Part shown: in pieces, positions 18,058 through 26,053 of the stretch | Position numbering within the stretch: position 1 is the stretch's first letter | How the letters are laid out: each line of letters opens with the position of its first letter | Assembly (NCBI RefSeq): GCF_012034175.1 | Contig: NZ_JAATEJ010000016.1 | Coordinates: forward strand, 1 to 64,000 | Reading direction: 5' to 3' | Source: Actinacidiphila epipremni | GTDB taxonomy: Bacteria > Actinomycetota > Actinomycetes > Streptomycetales > Streptomycetaceae | Length of the DNA stretch: 64,000 nucleotides | Notes under the pieces: model-generated | The model's input: only the letters and a program-made list of their open reading frames with translations | The model's database searches: none | Told to the model about the DNA's origin: nothing | Program-made: the position numbers and the translations under genes

Positions 18058-18118
18058 GCCCGGCGGCGGCTCCCCCGTCGTACTCGTCGTACGCGTCGTA
18101 CGGCCCGCCCCGGCGGGG

Positions 18119-18640
18119 CTACCCCTCGTGCGGGGTCCAGAAGCCGGTGAGGCGGGCCGCGCCGTGCTCGACGTCCTTCCAGGGCGCGGTGAGGGTCAGG
18201 ACGGAGAAGGCGGCGGTGGGGAAGCCGGTCTGCTTGACGTGGGCCAGCGGGGCGTCCTCGGCGGAGCCGGTGAGTGCCTCGGTGAGGGCGTGCATGCCCG
18301 GGTTGTGGCCGACGACCAGCAGCGAGGTGACGTCGTCGGGGGTCTCGGTGAGCAGCGCGAGCAGTTCGCCGAGGCTCGCGTCGTACAGCCGCTCCTCGTA
18401 GACGGTGCGGGGGCGGTGCGGCAGCTCGTGCGCGGCGAGCTTCCAGGTCTCGCGGGTGCGGGCGGCGGTGGAGCACAGGACCAGGTCGGGGGCGATGCCG
18501 TCGTCGGCGAGGCGGCGGCCGGCGGCCGGTGCGTCGAGCCGGCCGCGGTCGGCCAGCGGACGCTCGTGGTCCGGGACGTTCGGCCAGTCCGCCTTGGCGT
18601 GCCGGAGCAGGACGAGGGTGCGGGGCGAATCGACGGTCAT
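18119..18640 (-). CDS. SixA-type histidine phosphatase
   Basis: A 173-residue histidine phosphatase superfamily member with the phospho-acceptor motif LLRHAKADW near the N-terminus and the second catalytic His in VVGHNPGMH. The compact size and the RHAKA variant are typical of SixA, which dephosphorylates histidine phosphotransfer proteins in E. coli. The target in actinomycetes is unknown. It converges on serB. Confidence 0.9.
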   Translation of the reverse strand: MTVDSPRTLVLLRHAKADWPNVPDHERPLADRGRLDAPAAGRRLADDGIAPDLVLCSTAARTRETWKLAAHELPHRPRTVYEERLYDASLGELLALLTETPDDVTSLLVVGHNPGMHALTEALTGSAEDAPLAHVKQTGFPTAAFSVLTLTAPWKDVEHGAARLTGFWTPHEG

Positions 18641-18748
18641 GCCCTTCAGCTTTCCAGAAAACCCGCAGTCAGGCGCGCGATGGCGGTGATCACCGGGGGT
18701 ACGGGCAGGGCTACCCGCGGCATGCGGTACGCACCGCGGGGGTAACCG

Positions 18749-19000
18749 TCACAGGAGGTGACCGAGCAGCCCGGACAGCGCGGCGACGGCCCGGGAGAGC
18801 AGGTCGCCGGCGGGTGCGGCGCCGGCGGCGCCGGCGCCGCCGCCGGTGATCAGCAGGAGCAGCGCGGCGAAGGCGACGGCGGGCAGCGCGACCGCCCACC
18901 ACGGCAGCCGGGTCTGCACGCTCCCTGGCGTACGGCCCGCGGGGTCGGCGGGTGCGCCCTGGGACTGCCGGGCGTAGAGGTGCGGGGACTGCGTGGTCAC
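18749..19000 (-). CDS. Small single-pass membrane protein
   Basis: An 83-residue protein with a hydrophilic N-terminus and one strong membrane segment (WWAVALPAVAFAALLLLITGG, about 34-54), ending in an amphipathic LLSRAVAALSGLLGHLL helix. I recognise no family. A perfect GGAGG eight bases upstream of the GTG at 19000 supports translation. The region upstream holds several GGGTCAGG-type dyads that could regulate it. Confidence 0.65.
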   Translation of the reverse strand: MTTQSPHLYARQSQGAPADPAGRTPGSVQTRLPWWAVALPAVAFAALLLLITGGGAGAAGAAPAGDLLSRAVAALSGLLGHLL

Positions 19001-19100
19001 GGTGACCGCCTCCGTGGGTGAGCCGTCGGGGTGCGTTTTCCTGCGGTGTCCTGCTGCACCTCGACGCTACGGCCGCGCGGGGCGGCGCCCCATCCGGCCG

Positions 19101-19192
19101 TCCACCCATGTCACCCTGACCCTGACCCCCCAGGGATGGTGGGGTTGTCCCCACCCCCGACTCGGGGTCGGGTCAGGGTCGCTGACCCGGGG
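19101..19192. promoter_or_regulatory. Cluster of GGGTCAGG-type repeats and dyads
   Basis: Contains the direct repeat CCCTGACCCTGACCC (near 19114-19128), a dyad GGTGGGG-TTGT-CCCCACC (19138-19155), a dyad GGGTCAG-N5-CTGACCC (19170-19188) and a trailing GGGTCAG. It lies in the gap upstream of the small membrane protein gene. Such dense dyads suggest an operator region, but no regulator can be named. Confidence 0.45.
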
Positions 19193-19233
19193 TCAGCCGC
19201 ACGGCCTCGCGGGACGGCTCGGGCGGGGGCCGT

Positions 19234-19356
19234 TCATCCCATCCGGGCGGCGATGGTGGCGACCACGGCGACGATCGCGGGCACCCCCATCATCAGGCCG
19301 AACAGGATCAGCAGCCGGCGGTGGGGCTGCGGGGGATTCGGTTCGAGTACGGGCAT
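19234..19356 (-). CDS. SGM_5486-type transporter-associated small protein
   Basis: A 40-residue protein beginning MPVLEPNPPQ, with a basic HRR and one membrane segment (about residues 15-36, rich in Leu, Val, Ala and Met). Its start, size and place immediately downstream of a CynX/NimT-type permease match the Streptomyces family named SGM_5486 transporter-associated protein. The gene is short and easily missed. It probably accompanies or tunes the permease; no mechanism is known to me. Confidence 0.7.
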   Translation of the reverse strand: MPVLEPNPPQPHRRLLILFGLMMGVPAIVAVVATIAARMG

Positions 19357-19399
19357 GCGCCCAGTCTGGCACCGGCTGCCGCGCCCGCCCCGGCCGGGG

Positions 19400-20854
19400 T
19401 CACAGTTCGTCCTCGATGTACCGGTTGCGCCCGGCCAGGACGCCGCAGACGGCCTGCGGGACGGCGAGCGCGATCATCATGGCGAGCGGGACGCCCCAGC
19501 CGCCGGTGGTCTGGTTGAGGGTGCCGACCAGGATCGGGCCGGGGATGGACAGCAGGTAGCCGGTGCTCTGCGCGAAGGCCGACAGCCGTACGACGCCGCC
19601 GCCGGATCGTGAGCGCATCCCGATCATCGTCAGGACCAGCGGGAAGGCGCAGTTCGCGACGCCCAGCAGCAGCGCCCACGCCCAGGGCGCGGCGGCGGGC
19701 GCGGCCCACAGGCCCGCGAAGCCGGCGATCTGGAAGCCGGCCAGGACCAGCGCGATGGGGCCCTGGGAGCGCATCCGGGCGGCGAGCGGCGGGATGACGA
19801 AGGACAGCGGCACGCCGAGCACCATGGTGACGGCGAGCAGCAGTCCCGCCTGGCCGGCGGAGATGCCGGAGTCGCGGAAGATCTGCGGCATCCAGCCCAT
19901 CGTGACGTAGGCGGCGGTGCTCTGGAGGCCGAAGAAGGCGGCCATCGTCCAGGCGGTGCGGCTGCGGGTGATCCGGCCCTGCTCGCCGGCCGGCGCGCCC
20001 GCGGGCCCGGCGCTCGCGGTCGCGGCGGTGGCAGGCGCGGCGGGCCGGGGCGCGGCGGCGCGGTCGCGGGCCAGCGGCAGCCACACCACGACGGCGACGG
20101 CCGCGAGCGCGGCCCACACGCCCAGGCCCAGCCGCCAGCCGTGGCCCATGGCGTGGGTGAGCGGTACGGACACGGCGGCGGCGAGCGCGGTGCCCAGCGA
20201 CAGGGCCATCGAGTACAGGCCGGTGACGGGACCGACCTTGTCGGGGAAGTAGCGCTTGACGATGACCGGCATCAGCACGTTGGCGACGGCGATACCGGCG
20301 AGCGCGAGCGCGCTGGCGGCCAGGAAGGGCACGGTGCTGCCGGCGAAGGGCCGCAGCAGCAGGCCGGCGGTGATCGCGGCCATGCCGGCCAGAACGACGG
20401 CGCCGGGGCCGTGGCGGCGGGCCAGCCGGGGCGCGGCGAAGCCGAAGAGCGCGAAGCACGCGGCGGGCACGGAGGTGAGCAGGCCGGCCATGGTGCCGCT
20501 CATGCCGAGGCCGTCGCGGACCTCCTTCATGAGCGGGCCGAGGCTGGTGACGGCGGGCCGCAGGTTGACCGCGGCGAGCAGCAGCCCGGCGACGGCGAGC
20601 CGGCGTATCCAGGGCACGACGCCGGCGCCGGTCGCGGCGGTGCTGCCGGTGGCGGCTCCGGTCGCGGCGGTGCTGCCGGCCGGGGCGCTGGCGCCGGTCG
20701 CGGCGGTACGCGTCGTGCCGGTTGGCGCGGTACGGCTCACGGGGGCGGCCCGGCCCGGTGTCTCCGCGGGTCCGCCGGGGTGGGCGGCGGCCGTGGGGGT
20801 GCCGTCGGCCGGGGTCGGCGGGGCGGCCAGGGCACGGCGTTCGTCGTCTCGCAT
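19400..20854 (-). CDS. CynX/NimT family MFS permease
   Basis: A 484-residue major facilitator with about 12 membrane segments starting near residue 90 (WIRRLAVAGLLLAAVNLRPAV, typical of the cyanate/nitroimidazole-permease branch). The first 90 residues are a low-complexity Thr/Ala/Gly tail, rich in AATG-like repeats, that is unlikely to be membrane-embedded. The substrate is unknown. The start codon lies 22 bases from that of a divergent GntR regulator, with a perfect dyad between, so repression by that regulator is very likely. An internal start is possible because no clear ribosome site precedes the ATG at 20854. Confidence 0.9.
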   Translation of the reverse strand: MRDDERRALAAPPTPADGTPTAAAHPGGPAETPGRAAPVSRTAPTGTTRTAATGASAPAGSTAATGAATGSTAATGAGVVPWIRRLAVAGLLLAAVNLRPAVTSLGPLMKEVRDGLGMSGTMAGLLTSVPAACFALFGFAAPRLARRHGPGAVVLAGMAAITAGLLLRPFAGSTVPFLAASALALAGIAVANVLMPVIVKRYFPDKVGPVTGLYSMALSLGTALAAAVSVPLTHAMGHGWRLGLGVWAALAAVAVVVWLPLARDRAAAPRPAAPATAATASAGPAGAPAGEQGRITRSRTAWTMAAFFGLQSTAAYVTMGWMPQIFRDSGISAGQAGLLLAVTMVLGVPLSFVIPPLAARMRSQGPIALVLAGFQIAGFAGLWAAPAAAPWAWALLLGVANCAFPLVLTMIGMRSRSGGGVVRLSAFAQSTGYLLSIPGPILVGTLNQTTGGWGVPLAMMIALAVPQAVCGVLAGRNRYIEDEL

Positions 20855-20857
20855 GAA

Positions 20858-20876
20858 CCCATCATAGAATGATGGG
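20858..20876. promoter_or_regulatory. Shared operator of the permease and GntR genes
   Basis: CCCATCAT-AGA-ATGATGGG, a perfect 8-bp dyad with a three-base centre filling almost all of the 22-base gap between two divergent start codons. Symmetry and size fit a FadR-subfamily GntR dimer, most simply the adjacent regulator. Confidence 0.75.
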
Positions 20877-21560
20877 ATGAATCTTGGACCCGTGCCCCGC
20901 GCCACCACCCTCGCCGACCAGGTGATCGCCCGCCTGCGGGCCGAGATCACCTCGGGCGCGTGGCCGGTGGGCTCCCGTATCCCCACCGAACCGGAGCTGG
21001 TGGACCGGCTCGGGGTGGCCCGCAACACCGTGCGGGAGGCGGTCAGGGCGCTCGCGCACAACGGGCTGCTGGACATCCGGCAGGGCTCGGGCACGTATGT
21101 GGTGGCCACCAGCGAGCTGGCCGGGGTGATGCAGCGGCGCTTCGCGGACGCCGAGCCGCTGCACATCGCGGAGCTGCGGCGGGCGCTGGAGACCACGGCG
21201 GCGGAGCTGGCGGCCGGCCGGCGCGAGGAGGCCGACCTGCGGCAGCTGCGCACGCTGCTGGAGCGGCGCGAGCAGGCGTGGGAGTCGGGCGACAAGGACG
21301 CCTTCGTCGAGGCCGACGCGACACTGCACCTGGCGGTGGTGGCCAGCTCCCACAACGAGGTGCTGACCGCCCTCTACGCCGACCTCGGCCAGGTGCTGCG
21401 GGACTTCCTGCACGCCGACATCGGCCCCGAGCTGCGCCCGGAGGACCACCTCGACCACGCCCGGCTGGTCGCCGCGATCGCCGCGGGCGACGCCCCGCGG
21501 GCGGCAGCGGAGGCGCGTACCCACGCCTTCCACTGCCGCTTCCGCGAGGTGGGCGCCTGA
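20877..21560 (+). CDS. FadR/GntR family transcriptional regulator
   Basis: A 227-residue regulator. The N-terminal winged helix (about 12-80) contains GSRIPTEPELVDRLGVARNT followed by a QGSGTYV wing, and an FCD-type helical ligand domain follows with conserved Asp/His positions (DATLHLAVVASSHNEVL, DHARLVAAI). FCD proteins typically sense carboxylic acids or similar metabolites. The ATG at 20877 directly abuts the operator and has no ribosome site, so either the transcript is leaderless or the true start is a GTG at 20892. It is divergent from the permease gene, which it probably represses together with itself. Confidence 0.92.
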   Translation: MNLGPVPRATTLADQVIARLRAEITSGAWPVGSRIPTEPELVDRLGVARNTVREAVRALAHNGLLDIRQGSGTYVVATSELAGVMQRRFADAEPLHIAELRRALETTAAELAAGRREEADLRQLRTLLERREQAWESGDKDAFVEADATLHLAVVASSHNEVLTALYADLGQVLRDFLHADIGPELRPEDHLDHARLVAAIAAGDAPRAAAEARTHAFHCRFREVGA

Positions 21561-21594
21561 CGCGCCCCGCGTCCGGGCGAGCCCGCGGCCGGCG

Positions 21595-22365
21595 CTACGC
21601 GCCGATGGCGTGCAGGCCGCCGTCGACGTGGATGATCTCGCCGGTGGTCTTGGGGAACCAGTCGGACAGCAGCGCCACGACACCGCGGCCGGCGGGCTCG
21701 GGGTCGGCCATGTCCCACGTCAGCGGGGAGCGGTGGTCCCAGACGCCGGCGAGTTCGGCGAAGCCGGGGATGGACTTGGCGGCCATGGACCCGATCGGCC
21801 CGGCGGAGATGAGGTTGCAGCGGATGTTGCGCTTGCCGAGGTCGCGGGCCAGGTAGCGGGAGGTGGCCTCCAGCGCGGCCTTGGCCGGGCCCATCCAGTC
21901 GTACTGCGGCCAGGCGAACTTCGCGTCGAAGGTGAGGCCGACGACCGAGCCGCCCTCCTCCGGCATGAGCGGCAGGCACGCCATGGTGAGCGACTTCAGC
22001 GAGTACGCCGAGACGTGCATCGCGGTCGCGACCGACTCGAAGGGCGTGTTGAGGAAGTTGCCGCCGAGCGCGTCCTGCGGGGCGAAGCCGATGGAGTGGA
22101 CGACGCCGTCGAGGCCGCCCAGCTCCTCGCGCACCACGTCCTCCAGGCCGGCCAAGTGCTCGCCGTTGGTGACGTCCAGCTCCACGACCTTGGCCGGGCG
22201 GGGCAGTTTGCGGGCGATCCGCTCGGTGAGGGTGGGCCGGGGGAAGGCGGTCAGGATGATCTCGGCACCCTGCTCCTGGGCCAGCCTGGCGGTGTGGAAC
22301 GCGATGGACGACTCCATCAGCACACCCGTGACGAGGATGCGCTTGCCGTCGAGGATTCCGCTCAT
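21595..22365 (-). CDS. fabI: Enoyl-ACP reductase (NADH), FabI/InhA type
   Basis: Reduces enoyl-ACP in the last step of each type II fatty acid elongation cycle. The 256-residue sequence has the FabI-type GVLMESSIAFHTA N-terminus and the Y155-x6-K162 catalytic pair in QYDWMGPAKAALE. It starts five bases after the fabG stop, so the two are co-transcribed, as in other actinobacteria (mabA-inhA). No separate ribosome site is obvious, which suggests coupling to fabG. Confidence 0.96.
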   Translation of the reverse strand: MSGILDGKRILVTGVLMESSIAFHTARLAQEQGAEIILTAFPRPTLTERIARKLPRPAKVVELDVTNGEHLAGLEDVVREELGGLDGVVHSIGFAPQDALGGNFLNTPFESVATAMHVSAYSLKSLTMACLPLMPEEGGSVVGLTFDAKFAWPQYDWMGPAKAALEATSRYLARDLGKRNIRCNLISAGPIGSMAAKSIPGFAELAGVWDHRSPLTWDMADPEPAGRGVVALLSDWFPKTTGEIIHVDGGLHAIGA

Positions 22366-22370
22366 GTCGT

Positions 22371-23090
22371 TCAGTGACCCATGCCCAATCCGCCGTCAAC
22401 GGGGATGACGGCTCCTGTGATGTACGCGGCGTCGTCCGACGCCAGGAAGCGCACCGCGGCGGCGATCTCCGCCGGCTGCGCGTAGCGGGCCAGTGGCACC
22501 TGGGCCAGGATGTCCGCGCGCTGCTCGTCGGTGAGCGCCCGGGTCATGTCGGTGTCGACGAAGCCCGGTGCGACGACGTTGAAGGTGATGTTGCGCGAGC
22601 CCAGCTCACGGGCCAGCGAGCGGGCGAAGCCGACCAGGCCCGCCTTGGACGCGGCGTAGTTGGCCTGGCCCGCCGAGCCCAGCAGGCCCACCACGGAGGA
22701 GATCAGCACGACCCGGCCCTTGCGGGCCCGCAGCATGCCGCGGTTGGCGCGCTTGACGACCCGGAAGGTGCCGGTGAGGTTGGTCTCCAGCACCGCGGTG
22801 AAGTCGTCCTCGGACATCCGCATGAGCAGCTGGTCGCGGGTGATGCCGGCGTTGGCGACCAGCACCTCCACGGTGCCGTGGGCGGCCTCGATCTCCTTGT
22901 ACGCCTGGTCGACCTGCTCGGCGTCGGTGATGTCGCAGCGCACCGCGAGCACCCCGAGCGCCACCAGGTCGGCCGGCGGTTCGCCGGAGCGGTAGGTGAT
23001 GGCGACCTTGTCGCCCGCGTCGGCGAATGCCCGGGCGATGGCGAGGCCGATGCCCCGGTTTCCTCCGGTGACGAGAACCGAGCGGCTCAC
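22371..23090 (-). CDS. fabG: 3-oxoacyl-ACP reductase FabG
   Basis: NADPH-dependent reductase of the beta-keto step in fatty acid synthesis. The 239-residue SDR has TGGNRGIG at the N-terminus, NAG, the catalytic Ser in VVLISS, and Y145/K149 in NYAASK. The GTG at 23090 has AGGAG six bases upstream. It is the first gene of the fabG-fabI operon. Confidence 0.96.
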   Translation of the reverse strand: MSRSVLVTGGNRGIGLAIARAFADAGDKVAITYRSGEPPADLVALGVLAVRCDITDAEQVDQAYKEIEAAHGTVEVLVANAGITRDQLLMRMSEDDFTAVLETNLTGTFRVVKRANRGMLRARKGRVVLISSVVGLLGSAGQANYAASKAGLVGFARSLARELGSRNITFNVVAPGFVDTDMTRALTDEQRADILAQVPLARYAQPAEIAAAVRFLASDDAAYITGAVIPVDGGLGMGH

Positions 23091-23232
23091 GGATCACTCC
23101 TCAGAAGTTGAGAATCTCCGTGAAAAGCTATCGGTCGCCGGCCCGAACCGGGGAATCGGCCCCCGACAGGGTGCCCCGGCCGGCCCCTGTCGGGTTCCTA
23201 CAGCCGGCCGGGGCCGGGTGTGCCGGTGGCCG

Positions 23233-24141
23233 TCAGTCGCCGGTGCGGGCGGCGGCCCGGCGGCGGCTGTAGACCAGCAGGCCGACCGCGCCGCTGGCCA
23301 GGATCGCGCTGCCGGACAGCGCGGCCTCCAGGGTGCCGGTGCTGGACGCGGCGTTGCTGGTCGCGAGGGTGCCGTTCGCGGCGGTGACCGGTGCGTCGCC
23401 GCCGTGGCCGTGGTGGGCGACGGTGGACTTCGACTCGCCGGCGGTGATCTGCGCGTCGGTGGGTGCCTTGGCGACGTCGGCGGTGGCCGCCTTCGCCGCC
23501 GCGGCGGTCTGTCCGAAGACGACATCCGCGCAGCCGTAGAAGGCCTCGGGGCTGTCGGTGCGCTGCCACACCTGGTAGATCAACTGCCGCCCGGTGCGGG
23601 CCGGCAGGGTCGCCGGGAAGGTGTAGTAGCCGGGCGAGGAGGCCGCGGTGGTGTAGGTGGCGACGGGGGTGTCGTCGAGGTCGGACCACTTGAGCGGCTT
23701 GGTCGGGTCGTAGCCCTGCTTGGTGATGTAGAGCGTCATGACCCCGCGGTGCGGGGCGGTGACCCGGAAGCTGATCGTGGTGGAGCCGGCCTGGACGGGG
23801 GTGGCGGGCCAGTCGGTGCGGGCCCAGTCGAGCGCGCGGTACTTGTCGCGGTCGGCGGAGCACAGGTGGCCGTCGGGGATGATGGTGCGGCTCTGCCCGT
23901 TGGCGTTGGCGATGTTGACCTCGTTCCAGTCGTACAGCGGCTGGGTGCCGCTGTCGGCGACGAGGTCCTTGCAGACCTGGGACTTCGGGCTCTCCGGGCC
24001 TTCGGCGTAGCAGGCCGAGATCCGGCTGACCGGGGTGTCGAGCGCTCCGTGCGCGCTGGCCGCGCCGGGGGCCAGCCCGGCGACGACGAGGGTGGTGGCG
24101 CCGACCGCGGCCACGGCGGCGGCCTTGCGGCGTACTGACAT
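23233..24141 (-). CDS. Lytic polysaccharide monooxygenase (AA10) with C-terminal membrane tail
   Basis: Copper enzyme that oxidatively cleaves crystalline chitin or cellulose. Of its 302 residues, signal peptide 1-30 ends in ASA and leaves the mature N-terminal His31. The second copper-brace His is H131 in TAPHRG, with a PLKWSDLD segment nearby. After the catalytic domain come an alanine-rich linker, a histidine-rich HHGHGG patch, and a C-terminal hydrophobic segment (about 270-292) followed by RRR, so the enzyme is probably membrane-tethered. No LPxTG-type sorting motif was found. AAGGAG lies eight bases upstream of the start. A DasR-type operator lies inside the promoter, which favours chitin as substrate. 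Confidence 0.92.
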   Translation of the reverse strand: MSVRRKAAAVAAVGATTLVVAGLAPGAASAHGALDTPVSRISACYAEGPESPKSQVCKDLVADSGTQPLYDWNEVNIANANGQSRTIIPDGHLCSADRDKYRALDWARTDWPATPVQAGSTTISFRVTAPHRGVMTLYITKQGYDPTKPLKWSDLDDTPVATYTTAASSPGYYTFPATLPARTGRQLIYQVWQRTDSPEAFYGCADVVFGQTAAAAKAATADVAKAPTDAQITAGESKSTVAHHGHGGDAPVTAANGTLATSNAASSTGTLEAALSGSAILASGAVGLLVYSRRRAAARTGD

Positions 24142-24202
24142 GTGGGGGGCTCCTTGTCGTGCGTGCGGTGGTGCTGATGCGGACGAGGAGGGCGGTCCTT
24201 CG

Positions 24203-24231
24203 AGCATAGAGATTGGCCTGGACCAATCCAA
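24203..24231 (-). promoter_or_regulatory. Promoter of the LPMO gene
   Basis: On the minus strand, TTGGAT (24231-24226) and TATGCT (24208-24203) are separated by 17 bases, giving a start of transcription near 24196 and a leader of about 55 bases. The DasR-type operator lies between the two boxes. Confidence 0.6.
24212..24227. promoter_or_regulatory. DasR-responsive element (dre)-like operator
   Basis: ATTGGCCTGGACCAAT, a 16-bp near-palindrome closely matching the DasR consensus of Streptomyces (ACTGGTCTAGACCAGT). DasR represses chitin and N-acetylglucosamine genes until amino-sugar phosphates bind it. The position, overlapping the spacer and -35 of the LPMO promoter, is that of a repressor site. 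Confidence 0.8.
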
Positions 24232-24321
24232 GAGCCCGGTCAGTACGGGGAGTTGGCGGCGCGGGGATCATGCGCGGGGATCAGGCGCCGGGGGTGCGGG
24301 CGCCGGGGTCGGGCGCCCGGG

Positions 24322-24933
24322 TCAGGCGCCGGGCTGGGCGCCGGGCTGGGCGGCGGCGGTGGCCGTCGAGGGGCCGGCGGCCGGGGCGGCCTGGCCGGCG
24401 GTGTCCTGCGGGGCGGGCGGCTGCTTGACGGCGAACTGGTCCGCGGTGGCGGTCAGCGAGTTCGCGATCTGGCGCAGGTAGGACACGAGACGTTCGGTCT
24501 CCTCCTGGGCGCCCTCGGCGGCCTGGTTGTCCTGCTCGCGCATCTGCTGCAGGATCGCCTCGGCCTGCGCCCTGGCCGCCCGGACCATGGTGCGGGCCTG
24601 CTCGCGGGCGGCGATGACGGTCTGCTCGGCGGACTGCTGGGCGCGGGCCTGCTGCAGCACCGCGTCCACGGTCGGCACACCGGTGGGGGCGGAGCCGTCG
24701 CCGATGTTGTTGGCGCGGATCCAGTCCCGGTGCCGCTGCATGTCGGTGCGCAGCCGGTCGTTCTCCTCGGTCAGCGCGGTCAGGGCCGCCGCGCAGCGGC
24801 GCAGCGCGGCGTGCACCGGCTCCTCGCTGTAGCCGCGGCGGGTCAGCGGAGCGCGCGGGAACGTCATCGTCCGCAGCGCCTCGGGCGTCACCCGGCGCTC
24901 CTCCGGCGGATAAGGGGCTCCTGTCTCGGTCAC
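24322..24933 (-). CDS. DivIVA-like coiled-coil protein
   Basis: A 203-residue protein. An N-terminal segment (FPRAPLTRRGYSEEPVHAAL, about 25-44) resembles the membrane-binding start of DivIVA domains. It is followed by coiled coils (45-75 and 95-165, rich in Gln, Ala, Glu and Arg) and a low-complexity Ala/Pro/Gln tail. DivIVA-family proteins organise polar growth and division in actinomycetes; this is a smaller relative with unknown partners. The GTG at 24933 has a weak GGAG site. Confidence 0.75.
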   Translation of the reverse strand: MTETGAPYPPEERRVTPEALRTMTFPRAPLTRRGYSEEPVHAALRRCAAALTALTEENDRLRTDMQRHRDWIRANNIGDGSAPTGVPTVDAVLQQARAQQSAEQTVIAAREQARTMVRAARAQAEAILQQMREQDNQAAEGAQEETERLVSYLRQIANSLTATADQFAVKQPPAPQDTAGQAAPAAGPSTATAAAQPGAQPGA

Positions 24934-24943
24934 GTGTCTCCGA

Positions 24944-26053
24944 TCACCGAACGTCTTCGAAGTGCAGCAGGTCGTGGGGCACGCCCGCCCTCACCAGGTC
25001 GCGCGCCGTCGCGGAGGTCGTGGCCGGCGAGCCGCAGACGTAGAAGGAGCGTCCGCGCCAGTCGCCCGCGCGCAGCACGGGCTCGGCGAGGCTGCGGTTG
25101 TCGAAGGTGCCGGCGTCCGCGCCCACCAGCGGTGTGACGCGCAGCCAGGGGTGGGACTGCGCCAGGTGCTGGAGGGTGTGCATGTCGTACAGGCCGTGGC
25201 TGTCGCGGGCCCCGACGAACAGGTCCACCCGGCGCTGCGGGCCGTGCCAGGCGATCTCCTCGATCAGGGCGCGCAAGGGGGCCAGCCCCGTACCGCCGGC
25301 GATCATCACCAGGTCGCGGCCCTCGGAGGGCCGCAGCGTCAGCCGGATGCCCATCGGGGCGCCCAGCCGCAGCACGTCGCCCTGCCGCAGCCGGTAGACC
25401 AGGGCCGGGCTGACCAGGCCGCCGTCGATCGCCCGGACGTGCAGCTCCATCAGCCCGTCGGAGCGGGCCGCGTTGGCCGGGGTGAAGTTGCGCCAGGTGC
25501 TGGGCAGCAGCGTCGGCGCCTGCACCATCACCGACTGCCCGGCCGCGTACGCCATCGGCTGGTCCAGTTGCAGGGTGAGCACGGCGAGGTCGAAGCCGCG
25601 CTGCTCGTGGTGGACGACCTCGGCGTTCCACCATGCCGGGTTGACCGCGCTGTCGTCCTCGGCGGCCTGGATCATGGTGCCGGCGACCAGGGTGTACGCC
25701 TCGGTCCAGCCGCGCTGCAGCTCCGGGGTCCAGGCGTCGCCGAGGAAGTAGCCGAGGGTGGCCAGCAGCGCCTGCCCGACGGCCTCGTAGTGCTGCACGA
25801 TCACCTGGAACCTGCGGTGGTCGCGGCCGAGTTGCTGGAGGAACGGGACGAGCTGGTCGGGGTCGTCGGCGTTCGCGACGATCCGGCCGAGCGCGGCCAC
25901 CAGGCGGTCACGCTGCGACCCCATGTGGACCGGGAACATCGGCCGGACCTCGGGCGCGATGAGGAAGAGGTAGGAGTAGAAGTACCGCGGCACCTCGTCC
26001 CCGGACTTGCCGACCAGCGCGAAGGAGTCTCTCAGCGCCTGCGAGTCGCTCAC
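24944..26053 (-). CDS. Flavohemoglobin-like protein (globin + FAD/NAD reductase)
   Basis: A 369-residue fusion. A globin domain (1-135, proximal His in LGRDH), a FAD-binding domain whose RxYS-type motif reads RNFTPAN, and an NAD-binding domain starting MIAGGTGLAPLRALIEEI are all visible. Flavohemoglobins convert nitric oxide to nitrate with O2 and NADH. The start GTG overlaps the stop of an upstream single-domain globin gene (GTGA), so the two are translated together. Whether it acts in NO detoxification or as a reductase for the partner globin is not decidable by reading. Confidence 0.88.
   Translation of the reverse strand: MSDSQALRDSFALVGKSGDEVPRYFYSYLFLIAPEVRPMFPVHMGSQRDRLVAALGRIVANADDPDQLVPFLQQLGRDHRRFQVIVQHYEAVGQALLATLGYFLGDAWTPELQRGWTEAYTLVAGTMIQAAEDDSAVNPAWWNAEVVHHEQRGFDLAVLTLQLDQPMAYAAGQSVMVQAPTLLPSTWRNFTPANAARSDGLMELHVRAIDGGLVSPALVYRLRQGDVLRLGAPMGIRLTLRPSEGRDLVMIAGGTGLAPLRALIEEIAWHGPQRRVDLFVGARDSHGLYDMHTLQHLAQSHPWLRVTPLVGADAGTFDNRSLAEPVLRAGDWRGRSFYVCGSPATTSATARDLVRAGVPHDLLHFEDVR

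Noticed and set aside
18076..18102. Three CGTCGTAC repeats between serB and the SixA-type gene
   Set aside because: Too short and simple to interpret; lies between convergent genes where slippage repeats are common.
23233..23340. LPxTG/LAxTG sortase signal at the end of the LPMO
   Set aside because: The C-terminus has a hydrophobic segment and positive tail but no recognisable sorting pentapeptide.
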